Positions 1 to 11,899 of a stretch of DNA of 64,000 nt are shown here, piece after piece (the stretch's first letter is position 1; each line of letters opens with the position of its first letter). The notes below the pieces were generated by a model. It was not told the DNA's origin, did no database searches, and worked only from the letters and a program-made list of their open reading frames with translations. A program made the translations under genes and the position numbers. The DNA comes from Scatophagus argus. Lineage: Eukaryota > Chordata > Actinopteri > Scatophagidae. The DNA lies in contig NC_058498.1 of assembly GCF_020382885.2 (NCBI RefSeq), forward strand, positions 22,969,001 to 23,033,000, in the 5' to 3' direction.

Positions 1-1238
1 GCTAACCTAGCACGAGCAACAGCAGCACACGAGCGCATACGCAGATAGTTTTAAACAGTTAATAGACAAAGCAGAACTGTTGCATCCTTACCGTTAATGC
101 TTTAGCAGACGGACTGAATGTAACTGCGATGTCAGGCCACTTCTACAGGACATTTCACGCCCCCATAACCACATAGGACACGCCTTATTCATACTACGGC
201 CCATGAATGCGTCTCATCGCCATTGTCTAAGTTGACAAGTCAATGCGACCGACGTTTTCTATAATAAACGTAGAAAGTTAAATGCATTTATAACAGAAAA
301 ACGTAAAAAGAAAGGTCCACTCATTTATTATCCGCATGTCCTGCTCAGGACTGGAGAACTCAGCATCGCATCAATATGAAAAAGGCCATTCAGCTTCAAC
401 TTCCTTTGTTTATATTATATGTGCCACCACTGAAACAGTTGCTGAAATATTCTGAGAAAATTTACATTTACAATTGAATGTGTTATAATTTGTTGTATAC
501 GGTAAAGAAATGTTTCGAACAATCCTGACAAGTTCTGAATTTACAGAGGGGGAATGAGTCTGTGAACGCCTCAGCACAAACCACCACAAACAGCAGTGGG
601 ATGTAACGGAGTACATTTGGTCGTGTATCTTAGTATAATTTTGAGGTGATTATTATTATTTTTAAATTGTACCTTCTACTTTGCTACATTTACTTAGACA
701 GCTTTACTCTCTACTTTGCAGATTCAGATTTATTATTATACAAATTATACAAAATATAACAAACTCATAAATTCAACTGAACAACAAAATTAAACAACCC
801 AGTAATTTAAAATTACCCTCACTTTTACCAGCTGTGGTTTTAGTGAAGCTTCCATATGTTGCTCTGAAATGGGCCATACTTTTATATTTTTTAATGCTAA
901 TACTCCACAATACCATATCAGTACGTTATTTTCATAAGTCCTTTCAGGTAGTCACTGTTGTTATTTGAAGCTATAATTTTAATTATGTTCAAATCATGTT
1001 GTAAAAAAGTCAAACGCTCAGGGCTTACTGGGACACCTAAATAGCACAGACTAAGCATTAAGCATTGTTATCAGTAGGTCTAACACCTGCTGTGAAAAAG
1101 ACCTTCATTATTGTTAGGTTAGACTGACAGGGCAAACTGTACACAGGGAATTCTGCTTTCAAAAGGGGGAGTAAAAAGGGACATAAATGATTCAATTCAT
1201 TAAAAATTAAAAACTCATCAGGAGTGTATTCATAAAAC
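1..1238. other. Left-edge spacer, no gene recognised
   Basis: I see no supported coding exon here. The sequence is AT-rich apart from the first 300 bases or so, which carry more CpG and open with GCTAACCTAGC, the kind of word found near other gene starts in this window. In human the gene on this side of TMCO1 is ALDH9A1, so the left edge could be its 5' flank, but nothing here proves it. The right part runs into the 3' UTR of the minus-strand tmco1. Confidence 0.4.
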
Positions 1239-1244
1239 TTTATT
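1239..1244 (-). terminator. tmco1: tmco1 polyadenylation signal
   Basis: TTTATT on the plus strand reads AATAAA on the minus strand, about 355 bases past the tmco1 stop. This is a plausible length for its 3' UTR. No other perfect AATAAA was noticed between it and the stop. Confidence 0.45.
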
Positions 1245-1598
1245 AATATGTAAGAAATGAAGATACATACACTAATACTGACAAAAAGATCAGATGAGAT
1301 TGTGGTAGTTAATCATTAAAATCCCAAAACAATGTATGGCATGTGCTGCATACGGGGGAGACATTTGTATCCTTTGGTAATCAACATAATTAAGAACAAC
1401 TTTTTTTTTCTCTAATTTCTAAGTGAGAGGGTCAAAGTTAAATAACAAAAACACAATCCAACAGAAGGTAGTGTAGCTGCAACAGGATAATACGTTTGCT
1501 CTGGCGCTGCAGGAAGAGTTGTGTCTGTGCTCTGATGCGGGATCCATGACTGCACACAGTCCGGGTGTGGGAACAGCACTGTCGAACCCGCCTGCTGA

Positions 1599-4500
1599 TT
1601 AGGAAAACTTAGCTGCTTGGGGAGGGGGTCCCAGGAATCCTCCAGCCTGTTTCGTTGCAGCTCTGGAGGGTGCGAGACCGAGCATCTTCTGAATGTTCTG
1701 GAGGAAAGACACAACACTCTCAGAACCACGGTCTTTTCCTGGACATTGCTGACATAAGAAAAATCTAGAATTACACAAGCTTCATCCTTTTGAGGATGCT
1801 AGAATCATGAGATAGATGGCTGTTATACACTGGGAGTTCAATGAGGTTAATGTTTAATACAAACGTCAATACGCTGAGATGGCTGATGTCCCTTTCCAAT
1901 CTGTGTTTTCCACTGGTGGTGTGATTAACACTTAATTTATGTATGGATTTCAAGGCTGAATTCTATAGCCACACTAGTGGTTTATGAGACTGTTCATACT
2001 CAACAATGCAACAATATTGTTGTCTATGAGAAAATTCAATAGGTGGCAATTTTGCTGTTCTACAGTTCTTAATGCTTGACCTGATGGTGGGACCAGAGGA
2101 AAAGGCATATTGCTGTCTAAATCAGATATAATGCATTTAAACTTCCACTGGAAAACTGGATAATGTATCTCAAAGGGTTTATTCTGATAGCAAACATATC
2201 AGGATGTTAATATGCTAAGGATTAGCATGCTTAAAATTTAGCATCCCAAGAGGCCGTTCTTGCAAACAGTTTGGAAAAGGGCAGGGACTTTCAAAAAATA
2301 ATAATTTTACCGGTGACTGGATGAATTTATCTATCACCGTCTGTCACAAGCTACGCTCAACCAATCAGATCAAGGAATCATAAGATGTAATGGAAGAGCC
2401 CTAGCAGCAGAGACCAAAGTCAGATGGAAGATGAGTGAAAACATCTTTTCTGCCTGGAAAATCCTTCAGTGTCATTTTTTGCTCTTCTTTCAATGTAAAA
2501 ATACTCTTAAGCTCTGATATATCTGATTCTACACCAGAATCTACTCTAAATCCTTTAGGAGCCATCATTGTCTTTCTCTGAACTAACAATGTCCTCAGAG
2601 GACACTGAGTGGTCCAAGCCACTGCAGTTCAGCCAAAAAGACATCAACTTCCATCTCTTGTTGCACAGAAACTGTAGTGTTTCTGCTGAAAAAAAATGGA
2701 TTCCCTCCAATACAGTACAACCCATGAAATCCACAACTGTCTAGTGATAACAGGTATCCACCCACCCTCGGTGTAGAGTTGTTACAAGTGTAGAGGTTAC
2801 CTGTCTGATGGACATGGTGCAGAGGATATATAAGAAGATAAAGGAGCAATCAGTGTAATCCTCGCCCAGCAGGTTGCGGTGTGACAGTCCTTGGATGTAG
2901 GACAGCGGCACAAATGGCAGTTTGGCTACAACTCTTCCATCAAAGCTGAAAAAAAAAAAAAAAAGACGACGGTGATCGTTTGAGGTCATGTTTAAAAAGT
3001 GGAACAAAGAAGTGACAAGAAACAGATTTCGCTACAAATATATTTCATTGTTCCATATTCCATATTTACTTTTTGTGAAATGCAAACAAATCTTCCAAGC
3101 TTTTGGAGACCAAAACAGACTTGAAGTTTTCTGCTTTTTTGGGGGGGGATTTTGTTTTATTTTTAAATCAATATATGAAAATGTGACATCAACTTACATG
3201 GAGTTGAACATGCCCATCAAAGCTGTAAAGCAGAAGCCTATGGCAAACATGGACTTCATGCGCACCTGCAAACAGATACACCAGATTAGAGACTAGATTG
3301 TCCCTGACTAGAGTTTGACAATGTTGACACAAATCAAATATCACAGTTTTTTTTTTTTAATATCAGTCATGTTAAACGCGTAGGTAAGCTTGTTCATATC
3401 TCATTTTATATGACAGCATAGTTATGGATTTAGCTCTAAGCTTAGGCATTACATATTCACTGAAAACAACCTGCCTCTCACCATAGACAAGTCTCTGTTG
3501 TTGTTCTTCAGTTTCTCTTCCTGTCTCTCTGTAACACATACAGGAACACTGTCAGTGTGAGGGGAAAAGGGCTGTTCGTTTGTAGCGCTTAAACCCAACT
3601 TCTAACTCTGCCGAGTTGTTCTTACCGATTTTCTTCTTCTGCTGACGTCCTGCAGATTCTGTGATGGTCTCCTTCTTCTTCTCAACTAATATCAAACAGG
3701 CAATGGACAATACAATGAACGGTCTGAAGAAAAACTGCAAAACAGCAGTGTGACATTCGTGTATAAGTCACTCACGTTTTTTGCTTTGTTTTTCCACCTC
3801 AGCCTTTAGCCTCTTGTACTTTTCAGTCCGATACACTAAAACCCAGGTAATTCCTGAGGAGAGAATCACAAGAAAGTATTTGATCCTTTGTAAAAATAAT
3901 ACATCTTTTTTTGGACCACTGCTTCCATGGTGCAACATGTGAGACAATATAAATGTCAGATCTTTCCAGTGCCTACATTTGTCATTATTTGTTTATTACA
4001 TTCCTGTCTTATTATTTTACCATGCAAAACTTCCATGAAAATTTACAGCTGTGTTTTTCTGTAGATGGATATCATGATATACAACTACACACACTGTCAT
4101 AGAATATGTTGCACACTCACTCACTAATGCAACACTAACACCCTAGAGATGCGTGGAGGTGTTCACTAATAAAGTGGTTTCCTTATGGGAACAAGTTCTA
4201 AGTCAGATGTTAAACTGAATTCACAGCCTGTGATTTTGGAACATCATATGCACAAAAACAAACAAAATGGATATTGTTAGTCTTGGACATTCCTGCAGCA
4301 TGGAAAAGTTTGCCTTCACAAAGGAGATGTGGCAAAACCTGTTCTGAAAATACCAATAAATTCTAGGCCTATAAATGTCCACTATCAAAGCCATATTAAC
4401 TTGTCAGAAAAATACAGTTTCAACACTTGTTTTAACTTAAACGACAATTTTCATTTCTATTCTCTATAATTAGGTCCATCACAGAGAACGACTTTCCGAA

Positions 4501-4918
4501 ATGAATTGAATACCGTCTAATTTATTCTCACTTTACAGAAAGCGTTTACCACGGTCCTCGTAAGACTGTTATTGTGAAAAATGTACCGGAAGTTCAGTTC
4601 AATGTTCAGACATTTCCGTCAAAGGTTAGCTTGGTTAGCTAATTTCGCTAACTAGCTACCAAACGCCGGTGCTTAAAAGCACCTATATTAACAGTTACTC
4701 AGTTTTAAAATATTAGTATGCCAAATTATCCTTACAATATATTCCAAAATAGTGTAAAATATATAATGTATCAATCTGTTACTTGGACGATAGTAAAATG
4801 CCTTCCTGCTTCTGCAACCTGTCGAACTGTCAGAAAGGTTTCACTCACCTTCGGCTAACAGAGCTGTACAAACAGAGATGAACACGATCAGGATCGTGTC
4901 TGCAAACATGGTACTCAT
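1599..4918 (-). CDS. tmco1: TMCO1, ER calcium load-activated channel / translocon component
   Basis: Seven coding exons on the minus strand: 4849-4918, 3776-3853, 3626-3685, 3482-3528, 3198-3265, 2801-2945 and 1599-1697. They total 567 nt and give 188 residues, the same as human TMCO1. The protein starts MSTMFADTILIVF and ends FLGPPPQAAKFS. Visible parts are a membrane segment at about residues 9-29, a lysine/glutamate-rich coiled coil at about 32-88 (KKKETITESAGRQQKKK), then two further hydrophobic segments at about 92-110 and 138-157. TMCO1 is an Oxa1-superfamily ER membrane protein reported to release excess ER calcium and to act in the multipass-protein translocon. All junctions are GT-AG and keep frame. 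It lies head-to-head with uck2 with 764 bases between the two ATGs. Only a few conservative differences from the human protein were noticed, so the identity is secure. Confidence 0.97.
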
Positions 4919-5682
4919 GGTGGCAGTGTCCCTCTTGCCGGCCCGCAGAAATAAATAGTATATTTTCTATTAGAGATTACACCCTGAGCACATTACACGG
5001 ATCTATCACTGCTTCATATGGCTATGTCAGCATTAAGGAGACCATACATTTAAAAAGTACTTCCGGTTCACCGACTTCACCAGGAAAATGAACCTTGAAT
5101 ATTCACACGAAACACATTGACCAAACAATGCAACAGTTCTGTTTAATCTATTTTATAATTAACACTGGGTTAATTAATTTCTTAGACTGAATCATGATGT
5201 TTCTTAGTCTGAATTGTGATGTTTCTTTGACTGAATTGTGATATTAGATTGTTTCTTTTTTGTCTATATTACTGTAAAATAATAATCCAAATAATTGTTA
5301 TTTATAATAATAGTCTACTATAATAATTACGTTTAAATAAATGTCCTGAAATTTATTTTTATCTAAAATGTGGTAATGGAGACAAATTTTGACAGCAGGC
5401 AATGGAGAGCTAGATTAGCAGACGAAGAAACTCTGTTTATATTAGACTTTTCAAAATAAAAGTTGATGCGTTTCACAATTTGATCCTTTAAACACAAAGG
5501 TTAAACCATATGCTCAATCTTGATCATACAACAGTTACCCACTCACATTTTAATATAGTAATTGACCAAACTGTGATTTCATCGTCATCGTCATCATCAT
5601 CGTCGTAGTCGAATGGGAGGAGCGCACGAGGAACGCAGGCACCACCGTGTGTCAGAGGGCCGCATCGCGCTGCAGATGAAGC
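4919..5682. promoter_or_regulatory. Shared tmco1/uck2 bidirectional promoter region
   Basis: These 764 bases separate the divergent start codons of tmco1 and uck2. The same head-to-head order exists in human, so a shared promoter is plausible. The end near uck2 is CpG-rich and holds a short run of CGT/CAT triplets (about 5580-5610). The middle is AT-rich. I see no convincing TATA box, and transcription start sites cannot be placed from sequence alone. Confidence 0.5.
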
Positions 5683-8600
5683 ATGCCGGGCGACAGCGAG
5701 ACAAAGCCAGGTGACCAAGCCGAAAATGAGAGCAATAATCGGGAGCCTTTCCTCATTGGTGTGGCTGGAGGGACAGCCAGCGGAAAGGTTGGCATTCATA
5801 TCATAGTAGAGAATTTTATTCCTTCCTATTTATTAGTCCGTGTTGTATTAGACTGTCAGTGTGAGCCGACAGAGATGGATTGATGCAATTGTTGTTAGGA
5901 AATTTAGAGATGGAAAAAAAAAAAAGATGCATCGACGCGCGTTTTTATTTTCCTCTGGGAAATAAGCATGTTGCTGTTGGATGAATCAGACTGATTGTGT
6001 TGCTTGATCAGTAATGAGCGTATGTAGGCCGCTCCAGGCTGCCTGCCAAAACAAGTGAACATGTGCATTGTCAAAACAAGCCTTGTCTTAAGTGCTGAAC
6101 AAAGTACTGTCAGAAAGAAAATGAGACTAAGGAGCACCCATATGTCGCTATTCTGTTTCCACTGTTTTCAACTGAAGGGGATATAAAGGGTGGCAAATGA
6201 GATCATTCAGTTAATTAGCATCAGCTTCGCAGGGTCTGCCTCAAATCACACAGCAAAAATAAAACACTTTAATAGACCTTCAAACCTCAATAAACTACAG
6301 TTTTTCAGAGTCATTCGGAATGTGGCTGTTGTATCATTATATCTGATTCTGTTATGAATATAAAATATCCAGTATAAGATGTCTTTGTGACACTGATGCA
6401 ACCACTGCCTCTGCTTGTGTCTCAAGCTCTCTGTTGGCTGTCATTTCATAGACTGTCTCATTGGCATTACAATGATATCTTCAGTGCCACGAGAGACTTA
6501 ATATCTGCACCATCATCCTCTATTCTGCATTAAACATTGTGCATGGTTTCAGAGGTTATCAATAAGTGCTGTTCTCTCTTTTGAACATCGGAAATGGATG
6601 CATTAGTTTTTGGCTTTGTTGCTCTGTGGCTCTGCATGGTGGGGTAATCAGAATACACACCCCAGGGCAAAATCAAAGTCTGTACTTCTTAATATGTGAC
6701 AAATTTGGTAATTGAAATGTCAGAGATGCAGTGAAGCAACTCCAGTAGTCCTTCCTCCAGGCTGCAGTGTGTTACACTTGGAACCTTTTAAACGTATAAA
6801 CTCGAAAGATAGCTGAATCTATTTCTATTAATTTACATGACATTGGCTGTGCAGGTCACAGTAGATAGATTGTATAGGTTATTAAATAAACAGAAACATG
6901 GTTGTGGTTCAGCAGACAGTTGTTTGTGGGTTTGACTTCCTGGCATTATGCCCTTTTTTCCCATAGGAGTAACTGCTCACGGAACCACCTGTTCTTCCAC
7001 ACGATAACTGCAGTCTTTTGTATGTGACTCTCCGTGAGTGAGTTTATCTGCCAGGTTCAGATATGATATCAAGTATCAAAATTTTGCAGCTTTTAAATAT
7101 CTACAGATACTACAGATACACAAATAAACTAAATACAAAGTGTAAATGAAAGTTTATTTGTTGCCATAATTTGCACAGATGGCCACCTGTGTGCCAAAAA
7201 ACAGAAAGGCTGATATTTTATCACATGCCGCGTGCTTTATTCTTCCCGTGTGAGTAGTCATCAGTGTGCAGCAAGATCATGGAGATGCTGGGACAGAACG
7301 AGATAGATCACCATCAGCGGCAAGTGGCCATTCTCAGCCAGGACTGCTTCTACAGGGTCCTCACCCCAGAGCAGAAGGCCAAGGCGCTCAAGGGCCAGTT
7401 CAACTTCGACCACCCAGGTATGTCCAAAACTGCTGCGGGTCTCCTGCTCCTGCTTCTTTGGCCTTGTTTATTCAGAGCCGATGCCAGCAGTAAATCTGTA
7501 TGTGACTGAGGATATCTCCTCTTGCTAGAGAAATTATGTAAACTGTATTCTCTCTTTCCCTCTGTATAGATGCATTTGATAACGACCTCATAATCACAAC
7601 TCTGTGGGACATCAAGGAAGGAAAAACAGTTCACATCCCTGTTTACGACTTTGTTTCCCATTCCAGGTGAAAGAGTCTTATTAGGTCATACAAAGAATTA
7701 AAGGCGTGTATTTGCATGTTTGAGTCAAACATCTCTAGTGTTGCAGCTGCATCATAATGTGGCATTAACATTGACTTTTAAAGCAGATATGATGTGTGCT
7801 GTGTTAGATTCATTATTCTACCTTTTGTGTAAGTTTATTTTCATAGCATATTGGAATAAATGGAAATCAGTAACTGCTGAAAAGGCAGGAAACTGTAATA
7901 GAAAAGCTGAAAGACCACAGTAAGCTTTGGGAAATGGTCATTAATAATGCAAATTTTATGTAAATCACATACATCGTAATATTATGCAAAATAGCTTTTG
8001 TGTCACTGTTGTTTATGTGTTGCATTGGTACTATTAAGAAAAATGTTAACACTGTTAGCTTTTCATTGTAGCTAAAAAGCGAATCTGCAACTTTTAAAAG
8101 TAAAATGTCACATTTAACGTTTTACAATGGAGAAAAAAAAACAACATTCTTTTGAGATACATACATACTTCCTTGATATATGTCAGCCCTGCAATAAACT
8201 AGCGACATGCCCAGACTGTACCCCACCTTGTGACTCTGCAAAGGGTAAGCAGCAATAGGTAATGGTGTGGGTGGATGTCTTTTGTACGGCAGGAAGGAAG
8301 AGACTGTGACGGTTTACCCAGCTGATGTGGTGCTGTTTGAGGGCATCTTGATGTTCTATTCTCAAGAGATCCGAGACTTTTTCCAAATGAAGCTGTTCGT
8401 GGACACTGATGCAGATACACGTCTGTCCCGAAGAGGTGAGACCAGACAAGCATGACTCGACAAATCCCTTCAGTTTTCAAACACAAGAAGTAAGACACTA
8501 AATTTAAGATGGTTCAACATTTTGGGAATTACCTTTATTCATTGTGTTGTTAAGATTTTCAATGAGAAGACAGACACCTCTCATGTCTGTAGAGTAAATG

Positions 8601-9880
8601 TGGAGCTGCTGACAGCAGGTGGTTAGCTTAGCCTGTAAGTAGGAAGCAGCAAACAGCTAGTCTGGCTCTGTCAGGAGGCAATAAAATCTGCCTGCTAAAA
8701 GCTCGTAAACACACTAATTAACATGTCATCTCATTTTCATTGAATTTGTACAAAAAAAAAAACTAACTTTGAAAGCGACACATTGTGTTTTTATGTGGAT
8801 GTATCTTGGCTGCAGACAGTAATTTTCTGGAGTGAATAAGTGTTTTTCCAAAAATGTAGAACCACTGGAATTCCTTTTAACTTTATGTTGATTTGATTCA
8901 CTTATTTTCCTCCAGTGCTGCGTGATATAAGTGAACGAGGACGGGACTTGGAAAGTGTTCTAGCACAGTACATTACTTTTGTCAAGCCAGCTTTTGAGGA
9001 GTTTTGTCTGCCAGTAAGTGCTATTCTACTTCTAACACTGCTGAACTTAGTCTGCATTGCGTCCCTGAGCAGTGACTCATGGTCAAACCTCTATCCTTTT
9101 TTACTGATGCTATTCAGACAAAGAAATATGCTGATGTGATCATACCAAGAGGAGCTGACAACCTTGGTGAGTGTTTTTGCACTTGAGACTCTGAGAATCC
9201 TCAAGAACATTAGAGATTTTAGCTGATAAAGAAATTGAAACCAAATGTTTGGGACAGTAGTCTAAATAGTCTTATCATTCAGGACACAGCTGCGCATATT
9301 GTTGACCTCTGAGTTGGGAAGTGTTCTCTCAAGAACTAAGGAAGCAAAAACCTCCTGCTGGGAGAACAAAACATCTTTGTTGATTTGAGAAAAGAGCTTT
9401 AAACCATTCAAAATAAACTGCAGAAGAATAACATACTGCCCCAGCTTGTACCTCTCATGTAGGCTTTTACCATTACAATTGAGTCACAAAGGTAAGCATC
9501 CAGTTTTTTGAAAAATAAATTTGTGTCAATGTTTGAACAAGACTTTGCAGCCATGCTAGCAATGAGGCAGTGGTAGACAGCGGTGCTTTGAGCTAAATGA
9601 CAAACACTGGCATGCTCACAATGACAGTGCTAACAGGGTTTACCACGCTCAGCATCTTTAGCACAAAAAATTTAAAGGTAAAACATGAGAGACACAAACT
9701 GAGGCTAACGCTGACCACGCAATCCCTCTGTCTCTCCATACAGTTGCTATAAATCTCATAGTCCAACACATCCAGGATATTCTAAATGGTGGTTTGACCA
9801 AACGGCTGAACGGGTGCATTAATGGTTATGGAGCAACAAAGAAGCAGCCAAACATGGAGTCCAGCAGTCGGCCTCACTGA
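5683..9880 (+). CDS. uck2: Uridine-cytidine kinase 2
   Basis: Seven exons: 5683-5787, 7258-7417, 7570-7666, 8293-8435, 8916-9013, 9118-9166 and 9744-9880. They total 789 nt and give 262 residues (human 261). The enzyme phosphorylates uridine and cytidine to UMP and CMP with ATP or GTP in the cytosol, the first step of pyrimidine ribonucleoside salvage. The P-loop GGTASGKS sits at residues 29-36 and spans the first splice junction. Other family blocks are [35 protein letters not shown], the lid segment [12 protein letters not shown] and the tail ESSSRPH. The start ATG at 5683 is chosen because it gives the family's usual N-terminus (MPGDSE). The intron between exons 5 and 6 is only 104 bases. 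An interspersed repeat lies in the intron before exon 5. It most closely resembles UCK2 rather than UCK1. Confidence 0.96.
8500..8842 (+). repeat. Teleost interspersed repeat, copy 1
   Basis: This stretch in uck2 intron 4 matches, from memory, a repeat very common in percomorph genomes. Recognisable words in order are ACATTTTGGGAATTACC, CTCATGTCTGTA, GGTTAGCTTAGC, AACAGCTAGTCTGGCTCTGTC, AATCTGCCTGC and CTAATTAACATGTCAT. A second copy in the opposite direction is at about 33000-33238. I do not know an agreed family name. No coding capacity is seen. Confidence 0.7.
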
Positions 9881-11899
9881 TCACCGTGCTGCCCCGTAGA
9901 ACCGAAGAAGGGTTCGCCTGTACGTGCCGAATGCGCTCTACATTATTGCTAACAAAGTAGGAGTGATTGCCATGAAATCTAAAGGCCTCCTTTTGATATG
10001 TTTCTGCTTGGACTGAAGTGAAACCATACTTTTGTGGAGCTGGTTTAAAGCACTTGTATTCAGTTACATTTTTCTATTTTGCTTGTGTACTGTATGACAT
10101 TGAAGAGTGAGAAATACAAAGGGGCTCACTTGTAATTTCATTTAAAACTGCTGCTTGCCTTTACCAGACAGAGGAACTAACTAAAGAAGCAGTTATTGTG
10201 TCTGAAAAAAGATTTCTGAACACCTTACAGCCTTTAAACGTACAATAAATACAGTGTAGCAACATGCTGTTTGATGGCAGGGCTTTATGTTCACTCACTG
10301 CAGTTAAAGGTGCACCGTCTGACCTTCTTCAGCTTTCTGTAAAACAAATTTTGACTTAAAGAAAAGAATTTGTGAATAATGTTCTAAGGGATTGAGATTT
10401 CTGGTGTTTGAGTCATGTTGCCCCAAGCTGCACTCGCTTTGTCTTGTTTAAATCTAAACTGCATTAGTTCTTGGTCAAACGAAACAACCGATTCCCACCT
10501 CAAATTATCTGATGTATGACGTCATCACCAAAGATATTTTTCTGTAATGTCTATGTGGGCTAATTGCTTAAAACTGATTTTTTATTTTCATGTTATACTG
10601 ACATTACTGTAACTGATTTGAGACGTTAACAACAAAGAGCAATTATGTTGTAATACAGTTACCACAAAGTATTATTTATTCTTTGATTCCCATAAACTTG
10701 AATCCTTAGATGCAGACGTATGCAAGTTTCATTCAAAAGAAGTAAACCTACACACTGGAAACAGTGTTAATAAATGCACTGAGCTGTAAAATGTCATGAC
10801 ATACAAGATACCCAATGTAAATGTATTCTGTAAATGTTTACTTCTTGTATACATTTTTCTTATGATAAAGTTCTCAGGTACTCTTTGTTTGCTTGACTTG
10901 ACAGATCTGTCACTTTCAAATTCTTGCTTTTGATTTAAAAATATACATGCATTTCTTGTTTAGTTATAGTCTAATTGATGTTCCACGTTCTGTTTTACTT
11001 GTAAATGCAAATATTATTAGAAAAAAGAATGCTTGGTGCAATGCTGTGGATACCCAGAATAGGGTGAGTATTTCACTTGCTTTGAAGTTACATATGTTGC
11101 GAGTAACGCAGTGGCAGTCAGGGCTGTAGGGAGTTGAGGGGTCTGTTTGGAGGAACTAGGGACCCTGTAATAATGTGAGGTCACAAGTCTACAGTTGTGT
11201 CCCAAATCCAGACTAATTCTACATGGGACTTCAGTCTGTAGAGTGTTCACACCAGAGATTGGGAAAATAAAGTATTATCATACAGTAAGCATGGTATGCG
11301 TACTAAAGAAAAATGCTTGATTTTCTTCATATGCTGTTGATGGACACTATTCTCTTGCCATATACAAACTAAATAAGCTACTCACAACTGGAAAAGAATT
11401 TGCATATGATAGTGAAACACTGTGGCTCCAGGAACATCTCCCAAAGCCAGAAAAAACTTTTTTTTTTTGTTTGTTTGTATGGAATTGGGACACAGCATCT
11501 ACTGCATGTCTGAGCAGTTCATTTTTTAAAAAAGGCCATACATCCTGAAGTACACACTTGAATCATGATAGACTGAGTGACAAGAAAAAGATGATACAGT
11601 AACATTCACTAATACACTGTGTTTTGGCAGAAACAATTTCTTTTATCACAAATTTGTCTTAAGGCAACAAAACACACTGAAAATGTTATTCATTATCAAA
11701 AGGTAGAAGTGAAGTGAGTCAGTCAATATCCTGTCAAGTCAGAGCACCGTAACTGCACTCTGAGGAGTTTCTTCTGACAGCAGGCTCAGACAAAACCCAC
11801 TCTGCTGCTTTGCACCGTTGCTGTGAGTGCGAAAAAAGGCACCGTTTTGTTTATATGCCAGCACTTTGGCATCTGCTCCACATGCGTAGCTCGGTCACG
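9881..11899. other. Convergent spacer between uck2 and aatf
   Basis: This region holds the uck2 3' UTR and the aatf 3' flank. Possible plus-strand AATAAA signals for uck2 lie at about 10244 and 10769. No AATAAA or ATTAAA was found for aatf on the minus strand between 11260 and 11899. A minus-strand A run (plus-strand T run at about 11459-11468) lies roughly 430 bases past the aatf stop. No coding exon is supported. Confidence 0.5.

Noticed and set aside
11459-11468. Minus-strand A run as a poly(A) relic of aatf retroposition
   Set aside because: Only 10 bases long, about 430 bases past the stop, and without a polyadenylation signal before it. It cannot support or exclude retroposition.
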